A DNA stretch of 64,000 nt, taken from NCBI RefSeq assembly GCF_019649055.1, contig NW_026570248.1:744001-808000 (forward strand). Reading direction: 5' to 3'. The translations under genes were made by a program, and so were the position numbers. The DNA is from Paramacrobiotus metropolitanus. Lineage: Eukaryota; Tardigrada; Eutardigrada; Parachela; Macrobiotidae. Below are positions 13,940 through 25,321 of this stretch, piece by piece (the first letter of the stretch is position 1; the number at the start of each line of letters is the position of its first letter). The notes under the pieces are model-generated. The model was given only the letters and a program-made list of their open reading frames with translations. It did no database searches and was not told the DNA's origin.

Positions 13940-16900
13940 ATGGCCATTTTGGAGCCATCCTCATATCGCATGAAAAATGGAATTGCTGCCCAGAAACGTA
14001 TCGTTTTTGTTAAATTGACCGATTCTGCCTTTAAAGCTTTCGAGGATTTGAGCAGCAGCAAGGTAGTGGACCTAATTCGCAATCGATTTAATCCGTGGCC
14101 GCTTTATTGAACAAATGTGCGGTTAATTTTACTGCACCTGTACCAGTTTTTACTAATTGCGATTATGAGCTAATCACGTGGTGGTTTTCTGATCAGACCG
14201 TGATAGGAAGTGACTATATTGTAATCCAAATATCGTTCACTTGGACTAATGGAATGGTCGATCTACTGTAGAAAGATAAGTCAAATGTGACTGAGAAATG
14301 ACGACATTTATCTGTGTTTCAGGACCGAAATCAAGCCAGTATCAGGATCGCCGAAAAAGAAGGGGTAAGCCGTAAACACTAAATTACAGTACACGTTAAC
14401 ACACTCTAAAAGTAAACAGTACGAGTTCTCCTGTTTACGTTCATAAAAATACGTATAGTTTTGCACTCTAATAGGTGAATTTGTATGTTGGTGTACTAGT
14501 ACTCAATAATTATATTGTTCCCGTGTCGTATGTGAGTGTGGCGTCTGCGATATTTCTTGTCGCCAAAATACTTCATTCGATAAAAACAACCCAGCAAATA
14601 TAGCGTTTATAACGGCGAAAGTAGTTGATTACCATTTATGGAAACATAACTGGAGTTCTCCGTTTTAACAAACTGCGCATTACGAATGCTGGTTTGTAGA
14701 ATGTCGGTACAGACAATTGGAAACTATTTTTTTTCTCATTAGCACAGCGAAATCGTTGTTTTTCGCGGTATTAAAGTAGGCGTCTAGACTGACAGTTTTG
14801 CCGTACATTGAGACTTCGTGTGGATTATTGGTCGATGTCATAGCGTCCACTGTACAGACTGCCACTAGTTCTTAATATTTGTACAATGTACATTCTCCGC
14901 CTGAGAGAGAGAGACATTTGAAGAATTATCGTAACTGTTAATGAGGTTAGCAAGATCAAGATGTCAGATGGGTTTACTACAGGTTTCAAATAATGATGGC
15001 CTACGAACTCGTCTTGGTACGATGGGGAGAATTTGTGTAATCGACCTGAAAGAGCAAGCAACAAGCTCGAGGTTCTATCGTAGCAAACGAAAATGGAATT
15101 AGAGCGCTTTTTCTCTGTGTATGTGCGCGATATCTGACCCAGCCGGTTCGCTCGTTTACCTGTTTTTTCTCTCGGCAGTTTAACATTTTACCTAGACCTG
15201 GGCCGTGTTGGGGCCGAAATGTCCATTAGACAAACTGAATATTTAGTGTGCTGAAAGTCTGACTGTCTGCAATCTCCGCATGCACACAAGAGCCAAAGAG
15301 CAACTGCAGGATTTGGATGCTGTAATGTTCATGAACGCATGGTAAGCGACAGCGGTCACTGTTTGATGGAGATGGTTGTTTAGACTGGCCGAAGTGACAC
15401 AAGTCGGCTAGTCGCCATAGTCACGGCCATTTAATGTAATGCCACCCTCTCTTGGATCGAAAAAAAAACAGTTTAAATTGAGGAACGGGTTTACAGCAGC
15501 TGATTTTCATAAGTCTTGTCATCAGTTATTTTGAAACGGTAGTGCTGATGTGCTAGTCAATGGACGTACTTACTGTAGGTGTATGGTTATTAGTTCTACG
15601 GCGATACAAATTGACGAAGTAAATAACAGCGTCTTGAAAAAAACAGCTTTTAGTAGTAGCGATAGCTGTAGTAAGCTATACATTTTTCAGCGAAACTTGT
15701 GTTTGCTTGCGAGATGGTGTTACTGGAAGCGTGGTAGAATAACAGCGCTGGCAGGCGGTGAATTCATTGTTGATTACTTAAAGAATCAACACAACCGGAG
15801 AATCAACCGGAAAACTGGATAAGTTAGTACTGTTTTGCGTGCTGCTACAGTGGGCGCGGCCGGAACTTTCCGGGTACAAAGAATCGTCGTGTACGGAACC
15901 CAAAAATACATAAATATGCACGAGTACTGTTTATACTCGGAAAGCGGAAATAATTTTGGTATATCCATATTCGCTTCAGATTGTTATGACTCGCGCTGGC
16001 ACAACGGAACCTCAAATAAATTTCGGTTTTTGATGAACTTTTGAAAAAATTTGCGAATTTTTTTTTTCTGTTGATGAAGGGTTTCGTTTGCACACTCGCA
16101 GTAAGAAGTAGGTAATAAGGTAATTATAAGCAAACGACATTTTTCCAAACGACTAGTGTTTTCGCTTTTGTCACATACAGACGTATCCCTACGGGAAATC
16201 GTACTTACTTATTATTTAGAATGAACGAAAATTATACAAGAATCGAAATTATATTATCAAGTGCAAATTTTAGACGACGCCAGCATTTTTGACGAATGCT
16301 GGTCCGGCTGTTCTGGAAGATTTAGCTGTAGCTAATACGGCATTAAGCACCAGGCGAGCAACCGTTGTAAGCTATCTTACAGTAATTGTTTTCTTGGTTT
16401 ACACATAGTTTGTGAAAATATGAGTAACATGAAATGAATATGCTACAGCTTACCATTATATTTTGTATGATGTTTGCAGTGTCAAATTTGCAAAATTGTT
16501 TAATGGCGCACGTTTCCATTTTTGTTACGTAGATAAATTGGTAAAGTGGATTTATATGTGATGCCTGGAAGCCATACCGTTTTTGAATGTTCGATTATAT
16601 GCGCACAGAGCCTCGGGCTGTTGTTTTTTGTGTCGTGATCAGCTCGACTGATTATAATGCATTGTGGCATGGGTTAAGCAGCTAAAGTTGATTTGGCATC
16701 TTTCGTTATCGTGCTGTAATCATGGTATTATGCAGTATTTCATTATGGAGGCAGAATTTAATTAATCATGAGTACGTACCAGTAGTGCTACAGCTAGCTA
16801 CGGCAGCGGTATGGAACTTGAATTTCCTCGTTGATCTCTGGAAGAAGTGGGTAGCTTTTTGTTCACTTTCTATGGGTTGGAACTGGTCTTAACTTTATGA

Positions 16901-19491
16901 TCATGCCACTGTCTTTGAGGGAAAAAAAGAAAGTGTTACTGTACTAGATCAGCGACTTTGATTTCACAACAAAACTTGATTCGTGAAAACAATACTGGAA
17001 ATATGGTGCTTCGGTGAATTAAGTGATTTCTACTGGAAATCATAGGCATTCGCGTAAATCGTTTGCATTTTGACTTCGACGTAACATGATGAGTGCGATT
17101 TAGATGGCCTTATCGGCTGACTCGTAGTCGTAGTTAGCAGTATGTATTATCTTTACGGCATGATGCCAGCCGGAAATATAGACAGCAGGATGTTGACAAT
17201 TTACTGCATCGCTTTGTTTGAACTTGTCTACAGTTGTTATGGGATGTTATGCATCGTACAGTTGTTATGGGACTGGTTAATTTGATCTTTCCGTACTACC
17301 CAGAGAAAAACCCTCGTGAGTTAAAACAGAGTATCACGTATCGTGCATCTTGTGATTGCTGACCATATACTAACTAGTACACGCGTGATTATTGCTGTAT
17401 CATGTACGTAACATAAAATACGTTGAACGGTATTATCATTCAATTACACAAGACTTTAGAGAGGAGCAGCAAGCTTGTTCGTTTGTCTTTACCTGTTTAT
17501 GCTTACGTCGGCAGACATGAGCGTTGCGGTAGCTTTTTTACATCAAGCTTTGATTGAAAATTTGCGTAACCAAGGCGTTACTGTTGTAGTGCATTCAGCT
17601 GCCGTCTGGTGATGTCTTCAACTTCGCTATCGCCGACATCCCCAGCGATGTGCCCAAAGGGAGTTTTGAATGCATCCAGAAAGTGCGTAAAGGGGAAATC
17701 GAGCATTTGGGTGATATTAAACAACGCATCAATATCCACGCCACCGAGGATTCTTTCAGTGCCACGAAGCAGAAGATGACACAGGCAGATGAAGAGAGCA
17801 AAAGACAATGGTGTGCACGCTGTTGTATATTTACAACACTGGGTGCCCGTGGTTGACGTGTTGCGATGTTTGTTGTAGTGCCAAAGAGATTGAGAGCACG
17901 CGCAATGGTCCGAACATGGGTAATCGAGTGAAAGTAAAGCGCGCTGGTGAGCCCGCTTTTAGTCCCTCGAAGAAACCACGTCCCGACGTGTCGCCCGGTC
18001 AGCCGCCACTCTTTGGTGCCAGCACCAAGAAGCTCTCTGCCTCTCAGCCTGTGATCAAACCCGCCACGGCCTATCCCCATAAGCCGGCTTTTGCTGCGTC
18101 ATCATCCCCCGTATCCAATCCGGTACTCTCCCTCTCGCAGCCTTCCCGAGTGGGCTCATCGACCTCACTGAACAACACGGCATCTCCCTCGAATCTTTCC
18201 ACATCGCCCCTGCCATCCGCTCGCTCCCCAGCACCGCAGACAGTTTCTGTACGGCCACTTAAGGAGCGCGTTATCCATGCATTGGCTTTAAAGCCCATGT
18301 CGCGCGGTGATCTGCTTCAGAAACTGCAAAAATTTGGGGGATTTCGTGAGGAAGAACGTGGGTTGCTGGACAGCATTGCTGGAGAAGTGGCTAATTTTAA
18401 GGATGGAAAATATGACATTTTATCTTGGGTTTTAGTGGAGCAGGTGGACCCAAAGTGGCCACTGTACAACCCGTCGGATGTGTTGGCCGTGCAGCGAAGA
18501 TTATCTATGATGGAAAATAATCGTCCAGTATCAGCGGCGCCTGCTGCCGCAGCTTCCACTGAATCGTCTGTGATGGAGAAAAATGTGACAAAAACGACCG
18601 GATTGAATTTATCTATGTCGTCGAGTAACTTGAGTGCATCGTCTGCTTCCGGTAAAGCGGTGAAAGAGAATGGCGCCAGTGCGGGAAGTCTGCCAAAAAG
18701 CAAATCTAACGACCGGTTGCCACGGGACGTTGCAAAAGCTTTCTTGGCGCATCCTAATGATGAAGCGATTTCGCCGCCTCCTAGCAGTTCCAGCACTTGT
18801 TCAACGCCCAGTCCACCGGATCATACGAAACTGAAAGAAATCGGTAATCGCAATACGGACAAAATTAAGAAGACGTCGGATGATTTGTTTGGATCTCAAG
18901 AGGATCAAAGTAGTGCGATGGACGTTGATGGCGGTGATACGCTGCAACAGTCCATGGAAGTGTAAGTTGAAAAGTCTGCTCGGTTGCAGTTTTATTGTTA
19001 ATCGTAAAATAGGTTACTGAAATCCCTCTGGTTTTTACACTTGTAATTTCACTCTATAATGTAACAAGATTAAGTCTTATTAGTTAAGGTTATTTTGCGC
19101 AGCAGGTGCCAGAAGTTTTGGTAGAATAGCAAGCCTAGCATTAACGTCATGTGTTTTCCATTTTAGTCGATACGGTGAAGTGAAGTCTCCAGAACAGCGT
19201 CGGTCATACAAAAAGGATTTCTATGCTATCTACAATGAATACAAAGAACTGCATGAGCAAATGGCCCGCATCAGCGGACGATTTTCTGATTTGGAAATTA
19301 CCTTGCGCAGTGCTAAGAAGGGCACCGCCGAGTACCGAACAATTTGCCGGACTATTCAGGACGATTATACTCGCCTCAAAGCTGACGAAGACTACAAGAA
19401 AAAGCGCAGAAGATGGCAGTTTTTGAGTACAAAACTGTCCATTATCAAGCAACGCATCAAAACTTATGACGTTACGCAAGCAAAAGCATAA
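13940..19491 (+). CDS. ELL: RNA polymerase II elongation factor ELL
   Basis: Exons 13940-14062, 14323-14364, 17590-17810, 17879-18961 and 19167-19491 close in frame to 597 residues. The N-terminal ELL domain spans the first three exons (RIVFVKLTDSAFKAFE; PKGSFECIQKV; INIHATEDSFSATKQKM). A conserved middle block follows (ERVIHALALKPMSRGDLLQ), then a Ser/Pro-rich low-complexity linker, then the C-terminal occludin-homology domain (YGEVKSPEQRRSYKKDF to LSIIKQRIKTYD). ELL suppresses transient pausing of RNA polymerase II and acts in the super and little elongation complexes. A 68-bp intron (17811-17878) splits the N-terminal domain; reading through it would garble the protein. The intron at 14365-17589 is unusually long for this window. 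The length matches vertebrate ELL (about 620). Confidence 0.94.
14365..17589 (+). other. 3.2-kb ELL intron
   Basis: Donor GTAAGC at 14365, acceptor TTGTAG ending at 17589. No nested gene recognised on either strand. The short ORFs inside show no domain and no matched splice pairs. Confidence 0.6.
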
Positions 19492-20886
19492 TTTCATTGA
19501 CGCGTGATATTTTTGGCCATTCCGCTGGATATGGAAAAGTTGTTTAGTGGCCTTACTTACCATTGTCTTTTCCTGTCATGCTTGCGCTGTGTCCAAACTG
19601 TTATCCGGCTGATCGAGTCCTTGAACGGGTGCTGACTAAGTGTTATTCTCTGGGATTCAGAGGAGGACACTGTCCACTTGTATTTATCTGCCAGATATTA
19701 TTCAAAAGAGTGCTTCCAGATTTTTAAATTTTAATGAGTTTGATTGGAATCGCATGACAGAGCGACAGGAGTCATCGATTAGTTTGATACTGAACTGGAT
19801 TCGGTAGCAGCGATGCTGTTTGTTTGAAGGGTTTCTGTTTGATGGAATTGCCAGTATGCCATGAATGTGGGACAATTGCCGCAATTTGGTATTTGTGACT
19901 GATTGTTTGCCTCGGACAGTCCTACTGCAAAATTAAAGCTCATGATTGCAAGTCACCTTATACTTTTAATTTCCCCGTTATCCGTTTGTCTGGATTTCGC
20001 TATTTCAGGAGGTGATTTAGCATGCGCTGCTGGCGTCCCCGCTTTAATGTTGAAAGAGTGCATGTTTCTGTATGCAACGGAACAGTGGAATGCATGGTTT
20101 CTGTCGGCGTTTTGAAGGGGATTTCGCATTGAACGAAACACTGCCATAGTTTCTCGGCTACGGTACGAAAAAATCCACCGTCAAATCTCCTTCAGTGATG
20201 AATCTGTGAATGCCAGGCCTACAATATGAATCACTCGTACCGAGGTTCATATTAGTGGAGGCTTTTAAATTTTAAAAAGAAATTAGGAAGCTTTAAAAAT
20301 TCAGGACAAGGATTGCGTGATGTTTGTTCATTCTGTTTTTGACTTAATGCTCTAATTTGATAATTGCAAAGCTTTTAGCTGTTCGTAGCGCCAGTTTGTG
20401 CAAAACACATCCAGGTTCAAATGTGATCCCTAATATCATTTCAAATCGCTGTTAAGCATCGGCAAAGATTCGCTATTTTGACAATTTTATGTATATTTGT
20501 TGCGTTTTATATTGGGAATTTGGTTGGAAAAAAATAAATGCTGGTCAGATTGCATCAAATGATCCGACGCGCGTGCGGTATGAACAACCTCGGCTACTTC
20601 ACCTGATGGCAAATCGGCCGCAGTGAATGTTTCAACTTGACTAGAGGTACAATTAACAATCGTATGAGGGTACTTTGTATGCACATTACATTAGTACATG
20701 TATATTAATTCTGAACATAAACATTCGGACCTCGTCGAAAGGATATGACTTGAGCATTTATATACGTCACACGGAAAACCATACGTTTCGAAATTTTCAA
20801 AAGGTATTTTTCAAACTGAAAAATAACTTGTATCACAGCAAATTCACTGGGCTGAAAAAATCTTAGTCGTGCCGTACAGCTGTGCA
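19492..20886. other. Convergent 3' region of ELL and the FGD-like gene
   Basis: Tail-to-tail spacer of 1.4 kb. Several short ORFs exist on both strands but none has splice context or similarity. It presumably contains both 3' untranslated regions. Confidence 0.5.
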
Positions 20887-23800
20887 CTATGACGGCTCGT
20901 CGGTCAATAGTACGCGCTCATCATCTTTAGTACTAGCTGTCTGGAAGCATTTCGAACAAACACGTTTGGGTCGGCGATCCTTGTAATCGATTTCCAGTTC
21001 ATGCGGCGAACATCCACTACACACGGCGTAGCCGCAACTACGGCAGTGATGATAGCGCCGGAACAGTCCAAAAGGTTTTTTACACAGCTGGCACGCACGC
21101 ACACGATAATCCGGAATCCAAATCGGAGCATATGCCATTTTCTAATACAGACGTAAAATAAGAATTACATCACTCCAAACGACACATGAATAACTAAAAC
21201 GTACTAATTCCTGACTGCTGTGTGAGCTACGAATTCCCAGTTTCTGCCTCTCTTCTATGGCACGCCGTAACGCATTCATCCACGCATTCCGCTCTTCGAT
21301 GGATGCGGCTTGAAATGCTGAGGATTTCGTCGAAACAACTTTGGAGTAGATGCCAAATTCCAGATCTCGATCAAAGTAATTCTCGTCCAGAATGTCTACC
21401 TTCAAGAGCAAACAAAACTTCGAAAACTGTTCAGTATTAACAGTCCCAAAGAAATGAAGCGAAACGTAAATCACTCGAAGGCTGCTCGTGGTCGGTAACA
21501 GCCCTTCCGCATTACCCTCGCAAAAACTGAAATATACAGTACTGTCCTCGTATGGTCGCACAAAAATAGCCATAAAAGTGTATGAATATATCGCACCTTA
21601 ATTTCGTTTATAGGATATTCCGCATTGACGGTGAATTTGCTGAATGAGTCAAATTCTCCGCAGATAACAGCATCCGAGCACTAAAAAGACACAGAAAATA
21701 CTAACTAAATAACAATGCAAACAAAGATTCAAGATTTTAATTCTCTTACAAGTAAAACAGTTCGCTCTTCGATATACTTCCTCGATAATTTTTTCAGTGT
21801 CCCGTCTTTGATGAAATTTCGATTGGGCTTGAGAAATATGTAGCCCGCACTTCTTGCCTGATACCACAATAAGCGCGAAGCTTTTTCAATTTCCGCCAGG
21901 CTGATGTTGGCTTTGCCAGTAATATCAGACACGAGATCCAATGCACCTGATCAAATCATAAAAATAATTTTAAATAACTCGCGTTTTATTAAAATATGCA
22001 TTATAACACTGCTCCAACGCACGTTTAGCGTTTTCTCGATCAGGATGTGCCTCGTCCAGTGCACTCAGATATGTCCCCAACAGCAATGGATATCGCGGTA
22101 GCCGTTGCACCGGCTTGAGGAAAAATGTATCCAATGGCAGCATTTTGCATGAAGGGGATTGCTAAACATCACACCAACTTGAAAGAACAGAAGAAAGGTA
22201 AACTTAGGCCAAAGAAGCTGTACCACAGACATATTTATGCACACAGTCTCTTTACAACTGGTGTTTTACGCAATTCATCAATATCCTACAGAAAGAAATC
22301 TCGAAACAGCGACTTTTTCACCAAAGAAATAAAGGCATGCGTCAAAATCAAACAAACAACGGGGGCACGCACCTCAAATTTGGACACTTTTTCCGCAAAA
22401 CTGGGATACCGTCTCTTCAGAGCATGAAATGTATCAATCATCTTTTGATAATCTCTAATGTAAGTGACATAAACTAAAAGAAACGAGCCCTTTTTGGTGA
22501 ATACAGAAGCAATGCATCTCGACTGTTCCTGTAAATGGAGACATAATCAGCAAAATGATCTTGTTCTAATGTTCATGTTCTCGAATTTACATAATTATCC
22601 AAATGTTCCTGTAAATCTTTGAGAAGCTCTTCGCTAAATTCTTCCAACTGAGGAAGGTCCTTCAGCAACATTGAGATTTCATCAGCGGGAATTGAGCCCT
22701 TTAAAACCATTTTGATTATTCTGATTCAGCACAAATTTGAGCACAGGGTTTAAAAAACGGTCAAAAAAATCACCTGAACTGCAGCCGGAAATTCTCGAAG
22801 TATCAACTTAAGACTCTGCAAATAATCCCGTTCCGTTGAGACCATTTCCGTAGCAGTATTCAGATCTTTCGCAGATGAGGCACTTGCACAGGCATTTTCC
22901 ACCTTCTGCATGGTATCCGATTTTTCACTGTCGGAAAATGACTCATCTTCGCTTACCAGAGAATTTCTTGACATTTCGCCTGAAAGTAAACAAACATATG
23001 TCGAATCATACCACAGAAATCGTGAGGAAGCAGTAAAAGATTATAACAGTCAAAGAATGCAAAACAAAGACATTTTAAAACGCTAGAAAAAATTATAACG
23101 ATGTACGCATTCAGATCCACAGAGAAAACGCCACGGAAAAGACCCTAGTATAAGATTAAACGAGCAAAATCTTCGTGCTGCACAGCAATAGGTAACTTGT
23201 GAGAGTATACAGCTCAACAATAGTAAATTAGTTAAGAAACAAAATTCTTATGAAATATAAGACGTAGGCCGAATTCATTTTCGATTTCAACATTTCAAAC
23301 GATCTTTACCAGGTTAGCTTTTCCTTTTCAGAAAGCAATCATGGGAACAATATCAATCATACACGAATATCGGAATCAAGTTAACTACGAGTCAGTACTG
23401 TAGACACTTCTAATTCATTTTGTAATTCTAAAAACAGCAATCATAACTACTTACAGCCACTCGAAAAAAAGCAGTGCACTAGAGTCTAATTAGCAATCGT
23501 ACAACAGCAGCGTACCTTTAGCATCCGAAGAAACCGACGCGGAATGCGATGCACTGCTGGCAAATTCCTCACGAGCTCCCGTTTCGAGTTCAGCCACCAT
23601 TTTCCCCACAAAACCAGTTGCTCGCTTTGACAGCCGCGATGACAACTCAGCTTCAGCTGGCGACGCATTCAGATCGCTCTCCTTATCATCGCCAGCAGTA
23701 TCGCCTTCCTTGTCGAGTTCGACCTGAATCGTACTGCTACACGCACTCAAAACATCTGATAAGCGCTGATTGCTGCACGCCGTACGGCTTCTGATTCTGA

Positions 23801-24302
23801 CTGGCATTCCTGAGCGGGGCTGGTCATGCGCACACTGCGCAGCGTCGTTACTCGTTATCAGCGCCGTTGTCGCGTTAGTGTTGGCACTTGCGCAACCCAG
23901 CAATCTGCGTTTAGCTTCCGCTACTGTTCCACTTTCCACACGCTGACATGTTTCCGTGCTGGATGAGATGTTGCGTAATGGAGCCTTTTCCTCTTTGGCT
24001 GTGACAACAGGCTTGGAGTGGTGTTTTTTTGTGGGTTCGGGAAGACTAGTTCGCCGCTCCGAAGAAATCTCTTTCAGCGGCTCGATAACTCCTTTCGCCG
24101 CGACGGATTGGTGCGTTTTCACATGATGGAGTGGCCGCGAGATAGGAAAGAAAAACTGCGGCTCTTGTTCGTTGAATGTCGCGAAGGGGCTGGAAATTTC
24201 AATGGAGTGCGCTTTTTTAGTCAAGTCGTCGAGATTCGACGATGATGATTTTCGCGGGGAAAACAGGTTCGGTTTTGGAGGTGGCACGGGTTTCTTGGCC
24301 AT
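20887..24302 (-). CDS. FGD-like: FGD-type Rho guanine nucleotide exchange factor (DH-PH-FYVE)
   Basis: Nine exons in transcript order: 24302-23516, 22979-22774, 22698-22591, 22528-22373, 22161-22008, 21946-21750, 21680-21597, 21399-21205 and 21141-20887. They close in frame to 713 residues. The first exon is disordered, with a Pro-rich start (MAKKPVPPPKPNLFSPRK). The DH domain runs from STERDYLQSLKLILREF through FLKPVQRLPRYPLLL. PH follows (FIKDGTLKKLSRKYI to NAWMNALRRAIEE), then FYVE with WIPD, RRYHHCRSCG and RVCSKC zinc-ligand motifs. FGD proteins activate Cdc42-class GTPases at actin-linked membranes, and FYVE binds PI3P. Vertebrate FGD1-4 carry a second PH domain after FYVE; here the protein stops about 20 residues past FYVE, so PH2 is missing. 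Most introns are 55-80 bp. Confidence 0.92.
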
Positions 24303-24921
24303 TTTGATTTCGAAGAAAATTATTCGAGGATAAAAACAACATCACGGTTGAAGCTGAAATTCAACACACTGAGAAGAGAAGTGCATGGCGAAACAAACGC
24401 TTAAGGATAGCCGACTGCATCGCATCAGTCGTTTAAAAATATCAACAAGTTAACCATGTAAGTAAACTAACCCGTCCAATCGAGTCATCCAGGAATCGCG
24501 AAGAATTTAGGCACGGGATTAACTATGATATCACAAGTTGAAGTGACAACATTCACTGAGATTTCGTTCCACGGATTATCGCATTAAACAGTTGTCGAAA
24601 CATTTTCTAAAATCCGAAACTCTGGTTTAGAAGCGTTCAATCGTTTGTCGTCTCGAAACAAAAAAAAACTGATTACACTTGCAGCATTGTACTTACAGTT
24701 ACTTACTACAGAATAACCACATTACTTTTGACGGCCACGTTCCTATTGTTAACGAGGGCACGGCAATGAGTCATATGATAACAGACTGAGTTTGAGCTGC
24801 TGTCCTGATCTGACAGGAACTGTTTACAGTTTAACTTCCGCGGGTCACTATCTAATCTCGTTTTGCTTTAATCGGTAGCCATCCGATTAAAACAGGCAAA
24901 AAATAAAAAATACTACTGTAC

Positions 24922-25126
24922 CAAATTCAAAGGGTTTTTCTATTCCTGGATAGAGAAGAGCACTACTGACTGGTGAGTCATAGAATTCTTCAGGCTCTGG
25001 ATGTCTGGACTCAGCGGACGGCGCAGTGCAAATGCGCTGGAAGCTGGAACGCACGCATGCGCGATGTCTCTTTGTGACGTAGAGCATGATCCGTATGCTG
25101 CAGTTTGTATGCGTTTTAACTTTCAA
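24922..25126 (-). CDS. Candidate alternative first exon of the FGD-like gene
   Basis: An open frame ending in PGIEKPFEFG is followed by a GTACAG donor at 24921. It ends in phase 1, the same phase as the main first exon (ending 23516), so it could splice directly to the exon starting at 22979. The start may be the ATG at 25126 or the in-frame ATG at 25087. The segment PEPEEFYDSP looks coding. If used, it would replace the Pro-rich 262-residue N-terminus with a short one. It lies about 200 bp from the divergent LEMD3 start. Confidence 0.4.
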
Positions 25127-25321
25127 GTTTAAAACGCATTTTGTGATTTTATTACGCAGTCACTGATGGTACATTGGAACACATTATTTTTTTGCAGTGC
25201 GGCTTGAATCCTTAGGTACTAATGTTGTCTTATGAATACTGACTTTTACTTTTTTTTGTAGTAATTCAAAGACCGCTGATTTTAGTGCGTATTGTGTAGA
25301 AGGACTAACAAAAGTGTAAAA

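Noticed and set aside
17595-18080. 161-residue minus-strand ORF
   Set aside because: Lies entirely antisense to well-supported ELL exons; no domain and no splice context.
18317-18796. 159-residue minus-strand ORF
   Set aside because: Antisense shadow of the Ser/Pro-rich ELL exon.
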